A DNA stretch of 17,584 nucleotides. It comes from Beroe ovata (Eukaryota; Ctenophora; Nuda; Beroida; Beroidae). The stretch is from contig CAMPET010000028.1 in the NCBI GenBank assembly GCA_946803715.1, positions 189,412 to 206,995 on the forward strand, given 5' to 3'. Shown here one piece after another: positions 8,693 through 17,096 of this stretch. The notes under the pieces were generated by a model that saw only the letters and a program-made list of their open reading frames with translations, was not told where the DNA came from and ran no database searches. The position numbers were made by a program, and so were the translations under genes. How positions within the stretch are numbered: position 1 is the stretch's first letter; each line of letters begins with the position of its first letter.

Positions 8693-10198
8693 ATGGCTGA
8701 AGTAGTGAAGAAAGAAAGTAAGTATGCAACTCTACATTCCAATGGCGTTCTTCAGTGGCTGAGATTATATTGATAAAATTTTCTTGAAATGTGTGATGGT
8801 TTTGTACCATAAATTCTTATCTTACCTTATCTTATGGAAGAATTCTCATTTGATATTGATTATCCCTGCTCCTCATTTCAGGACCTATTAGCCTTGATCT
8901 GATAATCAAGAAAAACATTCCTTCTGGCCAGGAAAATTCTGTGTTAGTTTATGCATGTATGGTGACTGAATATGGTTTTAATTTAGTCTTGTGGCTTGTA
9001 TAATGGATTTGATAGGTCATGATATGCCTATCTCATCACCAGGGAAGAACAGTTGCACAGATTGAAAAGGATATGGCTGGACCGATTAGAAATCTCAATA
9101 ATTGACAATCTTGAAATGCTGGGCAAAGTTACTCATCTCTATCTTGACTTCAACTCAATATCAACCATCCAGGTTATAAGAGATGGCTTCAATCACAGAA
9201 AAGGCATCTGTTGATGATTTTTTGGAGCACAGCTGTGCATCCATATATGTTGATGTGCCATTATGATATAAAAGTTTAATATATCTTGAGTTTTATTCAC
9301 TTGTTCTCATTATGACATCATCAAATCATCTCATAGAGTTTAATTTATTGTTATAATAATTGACATTGTGCTTAACATTTGTGCTTATTTAGTATTTACA
9401 TCTGTTTTCAGAACTTGGAAACTCTTGGAAGTTCTTTGAGACATCTCAGCTTGAAAGGGAATATGATCAAACTTGTTGGTGATGGTCTGATCTGTCTTGA
9501 ACAACTGACCAGCCTAGATCTAAGTGAAAACAGTATAGGTATGTATTCACAGCACTGTTTTTGAGGCAAATGTTATCATCTGAATGATATATTTTACTGG
9601 AATTCCATTCATCACTTAAATCATTTACAGAAACCATAAGGGTTGATGAATTTCCTGTGAAATTGTCATTTCTGAGTTTAGTGGATAACCCTGTTATCAA
9701 ATCTGAACATTATCAAGAGGAAGAGATCATCAAGGTATGATGAAAATGATTGTGACTTTAATTGCAGCACAAAATGATAATATGACGCTCCCTTATGTAC
9801 CAAATATTTCAGGCATTGGCCCAATTAAAAGTTTATAACAACTCTGTACTTAATGGAGAAGAAAGCTCTGGCGAAGATGATGAAGAAGATGGTGGTGCAG
9901 AAGAAATTGAGTGCCTTCAGGACATCACAAGAAACCTCAGAGAAACAAGTAAAGCACGGCAAATCATTGTTAGTAAGTAAAATGACAATCTGATGAGACA
10001 TAAGATGAAATGGCATTTGATGTTCAATTTCATGAATTTCACTTTGAATTTGTGTTGATATTGATTTCCATACAGATTGATGAGAATCACAGAACAAAGA
10101 TATCAACACTTACTGCGATGAAGTCAGAAATGATCTCAGCAAAAACTGAACTAGGATCTGAACGCTTATCAGTTCATGAAAGAGGTGATCATCAGTAA
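8693..10198 (+). CDS. LRRC46: LRRC46-like leucine-rich-repeat protein, seven exons, 241 aa
   Basis: Hand-spliced exons are 8693-8717, 8882-8942, 9043-9172, 9412-9538, 9631-9734, 9813-9968 and 10076-10198. All introns are GT-AG and the reading frame holds through every joint (726 nt with TAA). The product starts MAEVVKKERPISLDLIIKKN. It has about four leucine-rich repeats: VTHLYLDFNSI (58-68), LRHLSLKGNMI (81-91), LTSLDLSENSI (104-114) and LSFLSLVDNPV (127-137). These are followed by IETIRVDEFP-type capping residues, an acidic stretch (165-180) and a helical charged tail. Exon order, the ISLDLIIKKN start and the NSIETIRVDEFP segment match the vertebrate LRRC46 family as I know it; mouse LRRC46 is a sperm-flagellum protein. 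The start could instead be the in-frame ATG at 8681. Exons 2 and 6 use GTTAGT donors. At exon 6 a stronger GTAAGT four bases downstream would lead to a stop in the next exon. A tandem repeat begins at the stop codon. Confidence 0.85.
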
Positions 10199-10260
10199 TT
10201 GTCTAGTTTTCATGAGGATGTCGAGTATCGGTAATTGTCTAGTTTTTAAGAGGATGTTGA
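10195..10260. repeat. 36-bp imperfect tandem duplication over the LRRC46-like stop codon
   Basis: GTAATTGTCTAGTTTT plus a GAGGATGTYGAG tail occurs at 10195-10230 and again at 10231-10260, period 36, with about three mismatches. The first copy contributes the TAA stop of the LRRC46-like reading frame, so the present C-terminus may date from this duplication. Confidence 0.85.
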
Positions 10261-10307
10261 GCAGAAAATCATGATGTCAAAGAGCATCAAATACGAGTTT
10301 TAGTAAC

Positions 10308-11901
10308 TCAAACTAATCCTGTTTCATCTGTCTTTTGTTGATCCTGATGTTTAGCCCCAATAAACTTTGGCAAGAGTCCTCGAAGATACTTTGCAAGTCC
10401 ACTGGAGGTACACCTCACCATGAGCACAAGTGGTGTCAAAGTAGAGGACACTAGGAACAGTGTTGTTCCAGAGAAGTATACCAACGCAAGGGCGGTGTAT
10501 CCAAGGGGCTTGTTTGAAGATGAAGTGAGTGAATCCCAGTAAACTGCACACCAAATAACTGTTGAGGTGATGTTGCATACCAGGAAGATTATGAAGAGAA
10601 TTAGTATTGTTACTGCTGCGCGTCTGTTTGTTGAGCTACTGACTTTGTTCTTCGGTCTGCTCTCACTTCTGAGCTTCACTATCTGAAGGGTTTTGTGTGT
10701 GAAAGAGGGATTGTTACTTTGATGTCGGATAGGACGAGTCATGTTGTAATGAACATTTTACTGTAGTAATAGAGCGCAGGTATTATATCAGGTGATTCAT
10801 ATTTCATCTTATATCGAAAGAAGTCTTAAATTGTGAAACTATGATTGAAAAAGTTGATAATATCATTAGGCTATCAACTTCTGTGACAGAGTGGTCTGTA
10901 CCGGTTTCGATCTCCACCGTGTTCGCCAGGCTAGGCGCATAACCACTCTGTCTTGACCGAAAAAAATCTACCTGCTGGATCGTTGAAGCACCCAAAAGTA
11001 GAACTGGAATCACAAAAGGTGGAGCAAAAAGTATGAGAAGGTTTTCTGTATATGTTAACCCGTGAGGTATCGCAAAGTAGCCTACTTCCGGCTTCAGAAC
11101 AAACGATTTGATCTTGAAAAGTAGGGTCTGAGATTGGCCAAGGTCGGAGAAGTAAACAGTCAGATCTTTAACTACGAGAACGGTCCAAATGAGGGTGTAT
11201 AAACTTGTGGCAAGGGTCAATGTTGTTTTCTTAATACGGTAGAATGGGAAGGATATATTGATAGCTCTAGCCATGCACAACAATAGGTTCTGGAATGTTC
11301 CAACTCTTATGGAGATCCCAACAATGAAGTAGCTTACAGCAATTAGATAGTTTGAGGATTCTTCGTGCTCCAGAACTCTGGGAAGAAAGAGGACGGTTTG
11401 CAGTAAGATTCCACATGCAATGAAGATATCGATGATAGCATTGGTAAGGTAAAGGAAAGAGACAGTTTCTTCATAGGATTTCCTGTAGAATGACACCACC
11501 GCTGAATTGAGTGCCAGACTGAGTGAACACAGCACGACATTGACACCAGTAACCAACCTTGACAAGACTCTTATATCAGTAATATTATTTTTCTTTCTCC
11601 CTGTTTCCACCAAACCATTTCCCTGTTCCTCATATAGATTTTCATTGATCAATTGTCCATCTAGGGCCGTTCCTTCCGATGTAGGGATTGGTGCAGATTG
11701 CGTATCAACATCATTCGTATGACCAAAAGTTATGACTTCAATATGTATGGGTTTGATGGTAATCCAGAATTCCAATATATCCTCAACTGCGTGGGTCAGT
11801 ATGATGATCTTTTTATCCTCTGTTACCGGTGGTAGAGTCAAATCCTCTGAGTTCGCTAGCACAAGAACGAAAATGTGTCCGAGCAATCGTATCGGCTTCA
11901 T
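10308..11901 (-). CDS. Receptor A: divergent rhodopsin-like seven-transmembrane receptor, two exons, 434 aa
   Basis: Exon 1 is 11901-10972 and exon 2 is 10682-10308. The 289-bp intron is CAG|GTAGAT to CCCTTCAG|ATAGTG, phase 0. A signal peptide-like start (MKPIRLLGHIFVLVLA) is followed by a roughly 95-residue ectodomain with an N-glycosylation site (NIT, 106). TM1 is about 115-138 (N132 = N1.50), TM2 147-172 (D158 = D2.50), TM3 185-210 with R212 in CMARAINISFPFYRI, TM4 228-250 (W239), TM5 287-309 (P299), TM6 331-359 and TM7 372-398. DRY, CWxP, NPxxY and the TM3-ECL2 cysteines are absent. ECL2 has FVLKPEVG (267-274). Most diverged of the three: its C-terminal tail lacks the RGDASRGV shared by B and C. 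The acceptor was chosen because it aligns the [VI]K.L start of exon 2 with B and C and avoids an in-frame TAA. G-protein-coupled function is inferred; the ligand is unknown. Convergent with the LRRC46-like gene. Confidence 0.85.
10359..10364 (+). terminator. Possible polyadenylation signal AATAAA for the LRRC46-like gene
   Basis: This is the first AATAAA downstream of the stop at 10198, 161 bp away. It lies antisense inside coding exon 2 of the convergent receptor gene A. If used, the two transcripts would overlap tail to tail. It may be coincidental. Confidence 0.3.
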
Positions 11902-12544
11902 GACACCACCAAATCCTGTATCATTGAGTGGACAGAGTTCTTACAACGACAATTACCTACTGTAAATATCAGACAACTTAAATGAAATTTGTACGAAAAA
12001 TGAACATCTGAACACCACAAGTTCCAAAAATAAGAAACTGCATTGTTTATCCATGTGTTAATTGCCACCCAACTTCATCTCAATCAGGCTGTGTCTTATT
12101 TGTTATGGGGCAATTATGTCATTAATCCTTTGTTACATAGGACGCCCATCATTGAGCTGAGATGGGAGCGTCTGTATAATTGAATAATTATCATGCTCCT
12201 GTCATTTGATACAATATTCATTGAATTCATAAGGAAAAGTATCTATGGGTACTGGGTATTTATCAAAGAGCAAACGAGATTTGAATAACAAATATAAGTG
12301 CTTCGCATTCTCGCTTATCATACAGCTATGCAGATGTGACGATCCATTTTTAATGTGATAACTTTGATTTCTCGGGCATATTACATCACACCATTTCACG
12401 AGTAAGGACTTATCTGGGACTCAAATAATTCCCCGGTAATCAGTACCAGTGATCACTAAAAGACAACGCACTCCAGTCTCCAAGAAGCGAAAACCAAATC
12501 ATTCAAATCGTTTCATCTCGATCTCGAATCACAGAATTATGTAG
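11902..12544. other. Spacer between receptors A and B
   Basis: It holds the presumed promoter/5' UTR of A and 3' UTR of B. An acceptor-like ATACAG lies 16 bp upstream of A's ATG, so a 5' untranslated exon is possible but unproven. No additional receptor fragment was recognised. A strong stem-loop lies at 12141-12172. Confidence 0.6.
12141..12172. repeat. Stem-loop in the A-B spacer
   Basis: GACGCCCATC (12141-12150) pairs with GATGGGAGCGTC (12161-12172) except for a two-base bulge, around a 10-base loop. It is roughly 370 bp past the stop of receptor B on its strand. Confidence 0.7.
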
Positions 12545-14274
12545 CTAAGCTCTACTCGACACAGTCTTGACCGAGCTCTCAATCCTGGTCAATATCCGGG
12601 TGAAGAACCGAGTGACACCTCTGCTTGCATCACCCCTTGACACCAATACCAGTGGTGTCAGCGTGGACGACACAAGGAAGAGAGTAGTCCCGGAGAGGTA
12701 GATAAGACCAAGTTGTAGCGGTGTCACGGGTTTGAGGATCGGGGTGGAGAAGTAACTCCAATACACCACACTCAAGATTATGATGGAGGTGGAGTTACAG
12801 ATCACGTATATCAGGGATAGAAGGAGGATAGTGGCCGAGGCCCGTTGGTTGGAACTGATTACCTTACTGCACCCGATTTCACCTTCCATGATTGGTTTTC
12901 GGTTACGAAGTGTTTTGACCTAAGGATAATATCATTATGGGAATGGTGATAGAGGACGGTATTAAATTGATTGAAAGTTGAAAAAAATTAGGGATTCGTT
13001 CAAAATACGGTTCAAAATAGATTTCAAATGAGGTTCTATTCTACCTGTATGACTGTCGAGACGATGAGCATCACAACGGGAACGACAAACACCGGAACAA
13101 AGCCAATGACAAGTCTCTCAACATTGAGCAAGTCATCACCAACCACCTCCCCCGTCCCACTCTTATCTCCTCTTACCGTTTCATTCGACATAGCTTTCAG
13201 AGCTGCAAAACCCATCTGGGGCTTCAAAACCAGTGTTTTCACCGCGTACGATCCGTGGTGAAGTCCGATATTTTCAATGAACCAGACAATGTCCCAAATA
13301 GCCAGTCCCAACCAAATGCCCACATAGATGACAATGCAAGAAACGAGATATCGTATCTTGATTAGATAGAAAGGGAACACAATGTTGATAGCTCTAACAA
13401 TGCAGAGGATGAGATTTACAAATGTGCTTATCCTGATTGACACACCGACTATGAGGTAACTGACAGCTGCAAAGTACCCAACTATGTTTTCTATTGAGAA
13501 GATAGGAGGAATGAAGATGAGGACGTGTAAAACAACCCCTATCCCCAAAACTGTATCATTCAGGGCGTTTGTGAAGTAGAGAAAAGGGATAGTTTTTTTC
13601 ATTGTTTTTCGGTAGAACAACAAGACCATGATATTGAATGTGATGCAGGGAACGGTAAGAACGCAGTTCACTCCAATAATGAGCCGATTCCAAACTTCTT
13701 GAGTGCAGCAAACTTGGGTAGAGCCGCGATCCCCTTCAGTAGAGGGTAACTCCAATCCATGACCCAGTGTACGAATCTGCCCGTCCAAATCAAGATGAAT
13801 AACCCTGTGAGTGATGTGGAGTTCTTCGTTCTTTGCCGTCGGCAGCCACAATATAATTGGGAACCTGATGGTTCGCAACTGAATTACTTGATCTCCTTCT
13901 TGGTTTTTGTCCTCTCCCAGTTGTTCTTGTTCTTCCAACTCTTCTTCTTGTGACTCATGTGACCCATGTTCTGGTGACTCTTGTAAAGCTTGATTTTGTG
14001 CTTGTGAATCTTGTTCTTGTTTTTGTGAGTCTTGTTCTTGTTTTTGTGAGTCTTGTTCTTGATCTTGACCTTGAAGTTCTTTATCTTGTTCTAGACCTTG
14101 TTGTTTATGAAGCGCTTGTTCTTGTACTTCCGACCCATGTTTTTGATTTTGTTCTTGTGAACCTTGATCTTGATTTTGGTCTAATTCTTGTTTATCGCTC
14201 TCTTTATCTCCGTTATTTTGTGCTATGATGAAAAGAACCACCAACGCTTTGAAGTAACAACTCCCAACGTTCAT
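12545..14274 (-). CDS. Receptor B: divergent rhodopsin-like seven-transmembrane receptor with Gln/Glu-rich stalk, two exons, 534 aa
   Basis: Exon 1 is 14274-13045 and exon 2 is 12919-12545. The 125-bp intron is CAG|GTAGAA to CCTTAG|GTCAAA, phase 0, at the same place as in A and C. A signal peptide-like start (MNVGSCYFKALVVLFIIAQN) precedes a low-complexity Q/E/D/S/H-rich segment (about 22-128) with heptads of the type QEQDSQK, and then a globular-looking 130-195. TM1 is about 197-221 (N214), TM2 229-255 (D240), TM3 267-292, R294 in CIVRAINIVFPFYLI, TM4 309-333 (W321), ECL2 with VLKPQMG (349-355) and NET (364), TM5 387-409 (P399), TM6 436-464 and TM7 477-503 with SSTLTPLVL. The tail has RGDASRGV. 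It lacks D/E3.49, CWxP, NPxxY and the conserved disulfide. The charged coiled-coil-like stalk is absent from A and C. A receptor role is inferred from topology; ligand unknown. Confidence 0.88.
14003..14065 (-). repeat. Three tandem 21-bp units coding the QEQDSQK heptad of receptor B
   Basis: Units at 14003-14023, 14024-14044 and 14045-14065 differ at only a few bases (TGTGARTCTTGTTCTTGTTT-like on the plus strand). They are embedded in a wider 13930-14210 tract of TTCTTG/CTTGTG steps. Period 21 nt equals 7 codons, so growth or loss of units keeps the frame. Confidence 0.9.
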
Positions 14275-14315
14275 CTCACTAACGGTTACTGCCGATAAAC
14301 TGGAACTTGAAGCTA

Positions 14316-14325
14316 GATATAAATA
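14316..14325 (-). promoter_or_regulatory. Possible TATA box of receptor B
   Basis: The minus strand reads TATTTATATC about 42-51 bp upstream of the start codon at 14274. If real it implies a very short leader. The other receptors show no equally clear element. Confidence 0.3.
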
Positions 14326-15455
14326 GACAGTGTAGGCTGTTATGTGTAGACTGCAGTTCCAACTATAGTATTCTTAAATTCTACAATAACAACATAATAG
14401 GAACGATCAATGACTCGATTAGATAGACGGTGTTTATCGAACATGCTGAAATGTGACAAGGTGTGATAGGCAAATCCGTTCAGTATGATATAGGATATAT
14501 CTTCATCTACCACATAATATGCTCTTAGAAAGTTAGAAATTCAGGTTTTGGGAATAACTTGGGAGTTATTATATTGGGTGTTATTATATTGGGTGTTTAT
14601 GTTATGTTTATGTTAATTAACTGTTTATGACCGATTAGTAGATAAAAGCTCATTGTTGGGAGCCCAATCAGTAGCAATTATGACCTCTGATTAAGAAGAG
14701 CTTGCTGAAGTAGGAACCTCGCTAAGAAATCTGTGCATTATCTAATTCAACTAATTATCTAATTATCAATTAATTATCTAATCATAACTCCAGAGGTGGC
14801 CAGTTCCAAATCGTACGGTCATGTTGCTCCTTGCATACAGTAAACACAACGATAACAAAGAACGTCCGTAATTACCACAAAATATATGAGCTGGGAATTA
14901 ATGTTTCATAGCTACGACATATAATTTTACTGCAGTAGGGAGAATGTTACATATATCTCCATGATAACAATAGTTATGAAAGCTGTTAGTCGTCTTACCA
15001 AACTTATAATTATTGTGTAGCAGAACTTTCAACTTCACGAACAAAGGAGACCTGGAGACGGTTTGATGAAGAGGTTTGATCAAAACGGCGGCTATGGAAA
15101 CACAATATAATATCAACTTTCAAAACATTTTAGTGAAGTCTTCAGTTTATGACAAGTGAAGCCTTTTTATAGACAACACTGACTTCGCACAGAGATATAA
15201 TATCCTTACTCAAATATAAAACATTTTAATCACTTTCTGCTTGGTTTTCCAGTACAAACTTTTCATCAGTTCACTCTCCAACTGACCTGATCTACTTTTC
15301 ATAACACTACATTCTACAACACTAAGCATTTCTCATTTGATTAACTCTATGACCAGTGATATCCTCCTTTCTAACAACCGAGTCTTCAAATGAAATAGAA
15401 AATAAGAGAATATCAACGGGCATCGCACGTGTCACATTACCTACTACAGACGTCG
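14326..15455. other. Spacer between receptors B and C
   Basis: AT-rich, with no exon or receptor remnant recognised. It holds a 15-bp tandem duplication (14565-14594), TTAATTATCTAATTA-type runs near 14745-14785, and the presumed 3' UTR of C, where the minus strand reads ATTAAA near 15225-15230, about 250 bp after the stop. Confidence 0.6.
14565..14594. repeat. 15-bp perfect tandem duplication
   Basis: GTTATTATATTGGGT at 14565-14579 and 14580-14594, followed by a GTTTATGTTATG mini-repeat. Confidence 0.9.
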
Positions 15456-15492
15456 CGAGGGGCTTGCCAACCCCTCGATTTCAACGGGCATC
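15413..15492 (-). repeat. Stop-codon region of receptor C: hairpin and 12-bp duplication
   Basis: Four bases after the TGA stop of receptor C (15483-15481) the transcript can form a perfect 7-bp stem, CGAGGGG with CCCCTCG (15477-15471 and 15462-15456), around an 8-base loop. The 12-mer GATGCCCGTTGA, which contains the last codons and the stop, is repeated 68 bp further on (15424-15413). Confidence 0.75.
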
Positions 15493-17075
15493 AGTCGAAG
15501 TGATGGTAACAAGTTCTCTCTTCTCCGCTCCCTTTTCCGACCTACTTACAATCGCTCTGAAATACTGACTGACACCCCTACTTGCATCACCTCTCATCAC
15601 CAAGACGAGTGGTGTCAACGTAGATGAAATAAGGAATATAACCGTTCCCGAGAAGTAGCAAAGTCCGAGTTGTACCCAGGTGACCCTCTTTGCGGTTGTA
15701 GATCTCAGGTAGTCCCAATATACAACTACCCATATCATGATGGAAGTCAGGTTGCAGAACACGAATATGAGGGATAGGATGAGGATTGTAATGGATGCTC
15801 GTTTGTTAGTAGAGGTTTTACCGGGGGTCGGTTCTGTGGTTAAGCGCCGTCTGGTGTATAGTGTGTGCACCTGAAAATATGTGTTCAAATGAGGGGTGAT
15901 TTAATTGGAAACGGGGACACGTGATTTACGTACGTTATAGGTAGGCATCTAATTTATAATTATTTATTCGACGTTTTTAAATGATCTCATTAGTCTACCT
16001 AATTTATCTACTTCATTAGTCTACCTATTTGTGGTGTTTAATTGATCTCATTACCTAATTGTGTTCCTACCTGGATAGCAGTAGAAATCACAAGAATGAC
16101 CACTGGCACGAAGAACACTGGAACAAACAGAACCACAATTTCCGCCAGATTACTGAGCGAATTCCTAAACAACGCCTTACTCTTCAGCGGTGAGAAGCCC
16201 ATTTCCGGCTTCAAAACCAGACTTTTCAATGCATAGAGCACATTATTGTGTGCAGTATTCCGCTCGAACCAAACAACGTCACACACCGCAAGGATCATCC
16301 AAATAAGCACCCAAATAGCAATGCTGATCCCAACATGCAACTTCCTGATTCTATAGAAGGGCTGGACAATGTTAACCGCCCTAACCACGCACAGTAGCAT
16401 GTTGACGAACGTGCTGACTCTCACTGCTACCCCCACAATGATGTAACTCACTTCAGACATGTGCCGGATGACGTCACACCTGCTCCGGATGACGTCATCA
16501 TCCGCACTGCTCCATACCAGCAGTGGGATGAATATGAACATCTGTATAAGCCCCCCGCCTGCTAAGATCGTATCATTGATAGCGTTGAGAAAGTAGAGGA
16601 ATGGGACAACTTTCTTTGCTTCATCCTTGTAGAACACAACTATGAGAATGTTTAGAGTGAGACAGATTAGGGCAAGGGGAGTGGTGATCCCGATGATGAG
16701 ACCGTTAAGCTGTTTTGGCGGGTATTTTTCTCCTCTTTTCTCTTCGGGGTTGTCTCCACTTGGTGCTGCTGGATTGAGGGGTACAAGGAAATCACTGAAA
16801 TTGAAAGCTTCTCCTCCATTTTTTGCTGGGGTTATTCTGGACCGATTAAATGCTGGCAGGGTAACAACTTTCAATCCTGTTATTCTATACATCTGAATTT
16901 CTGGCGGTGAAGCAAATTCAATAAATCCGCCCCCTTCTTTGTCTACACCTTTTTCTTCTTCTCTTTCTCCATCTTTACCTCCCTCAAATTCGCCCGTGTA
17001 ATTGTAATTACCGTCCTCTGCCATAAGCCCGCGGGACAAAACTGTTATTGTCAGCAGTGTCATTAGCAGGATCAT
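15481..17075 (-). CDS. Receptor C: divergent rhodopsin-like seven-transmembrane receptor, two exons, 464 aa
   Basis: Exon 1 is 17075-16071 and exon 2 is 15870-15481. The 200-bp intron is CAG|GTAGGA to TTTTCAG|GTGCAC, phase 0, in the same position as in A and B. A signal peptide-like start (MILLMTLLTITVLSRGLMA) leads into an acidic, Gly/Glu-rich ectodomain (to about 122) with three N-glycosylation sequons (NYT 25, NRS 77, NFS 92). TM1 is about 124-148 (N142), TM2 157-183 (D168), TM3 206-231, R232 in CVVRAVNIVQPFYRI, TM4 248-270 (W259), ECL2 VLKPEMG (287-293), TM5 312-334 (P324), TM6 357-387 and TM7 400-426 with SSTLTPLVL. RGDASRGV follows TM7. ECL1 is about ten residues longer than in A and B because of a seven-codon duplication. 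Missing class A motifs are the same as in the neighbours. The exon 2 frame opens further upstream, but homology and the acceptor fix its start at 15870. Confidence 0.88.
15987..16061. repeat. Threefold degenerate repeat in the intron of receptor C
   Basis: CTCATTAGTCTACCTAATTT (from 15987), CTTCATTAGTCTACCTATTT (from 16011) and TGATCTCATTACCTAATT (from 16044) are related blocks. They fill the donor-side part of the intron. Confidence 0.7.
16464..16497 (-). repeat. 21-bp in-frame duplication in receptor C (DVIRSRC / DVIRHM)
   Basis: CCGGATGACGTCA occurs at 16464-16476 and 16485-16497, period 21 bp, coding two DVIR copies in the first extracellular loop (residues 194-206). The duplication is absent from A and B. 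It places two TGACGTCA palindromes in coding sequence. Confidence 0.85.
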
Positions 17076-17078
17076 TAT

Positions 17079-17096
17079 CTAGTTTGTATTGGACAT
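17079..17096 (-). promoter_or_regulatory. Short upstream open reading frame before receptor C
   Basis: ATG-TCC-AAT-ACA-AAC-TAG ends three bases before the start codon at 17075, out of frame with it. If transcription starts upstream, this five-codon frame could reduce translation. The transcript start is unknown. Confidence 0.3.

Noticed and set aside
9969-9978. Strong GTAAGT donor at 9973 as end of LRRC46-like exon 6
   Set aside because: Splicing there to the acceptor at 10075 gives an immediate stop; the GTTAGT donor at 9969 keeps the frame.
9825-10109. 94-codon minus-strand frame opposite the LRRC46-like gene
   Set aside because: It is antisense to well-supported exon 6 and its introns, with no independent support.
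13950-14228. 92-codon plus-strand frame of Val/Leu/Asp repeats
   Set aside because: It is the antisense shadow of the Gln/Glu repeat in receptor B.
16464-16497. Two TGACGTCA palindromes as CRE regulatory sites
   Set aside because: They lie in receptor C coding sequence and are explained by the in-frame duplication coding DVIR.
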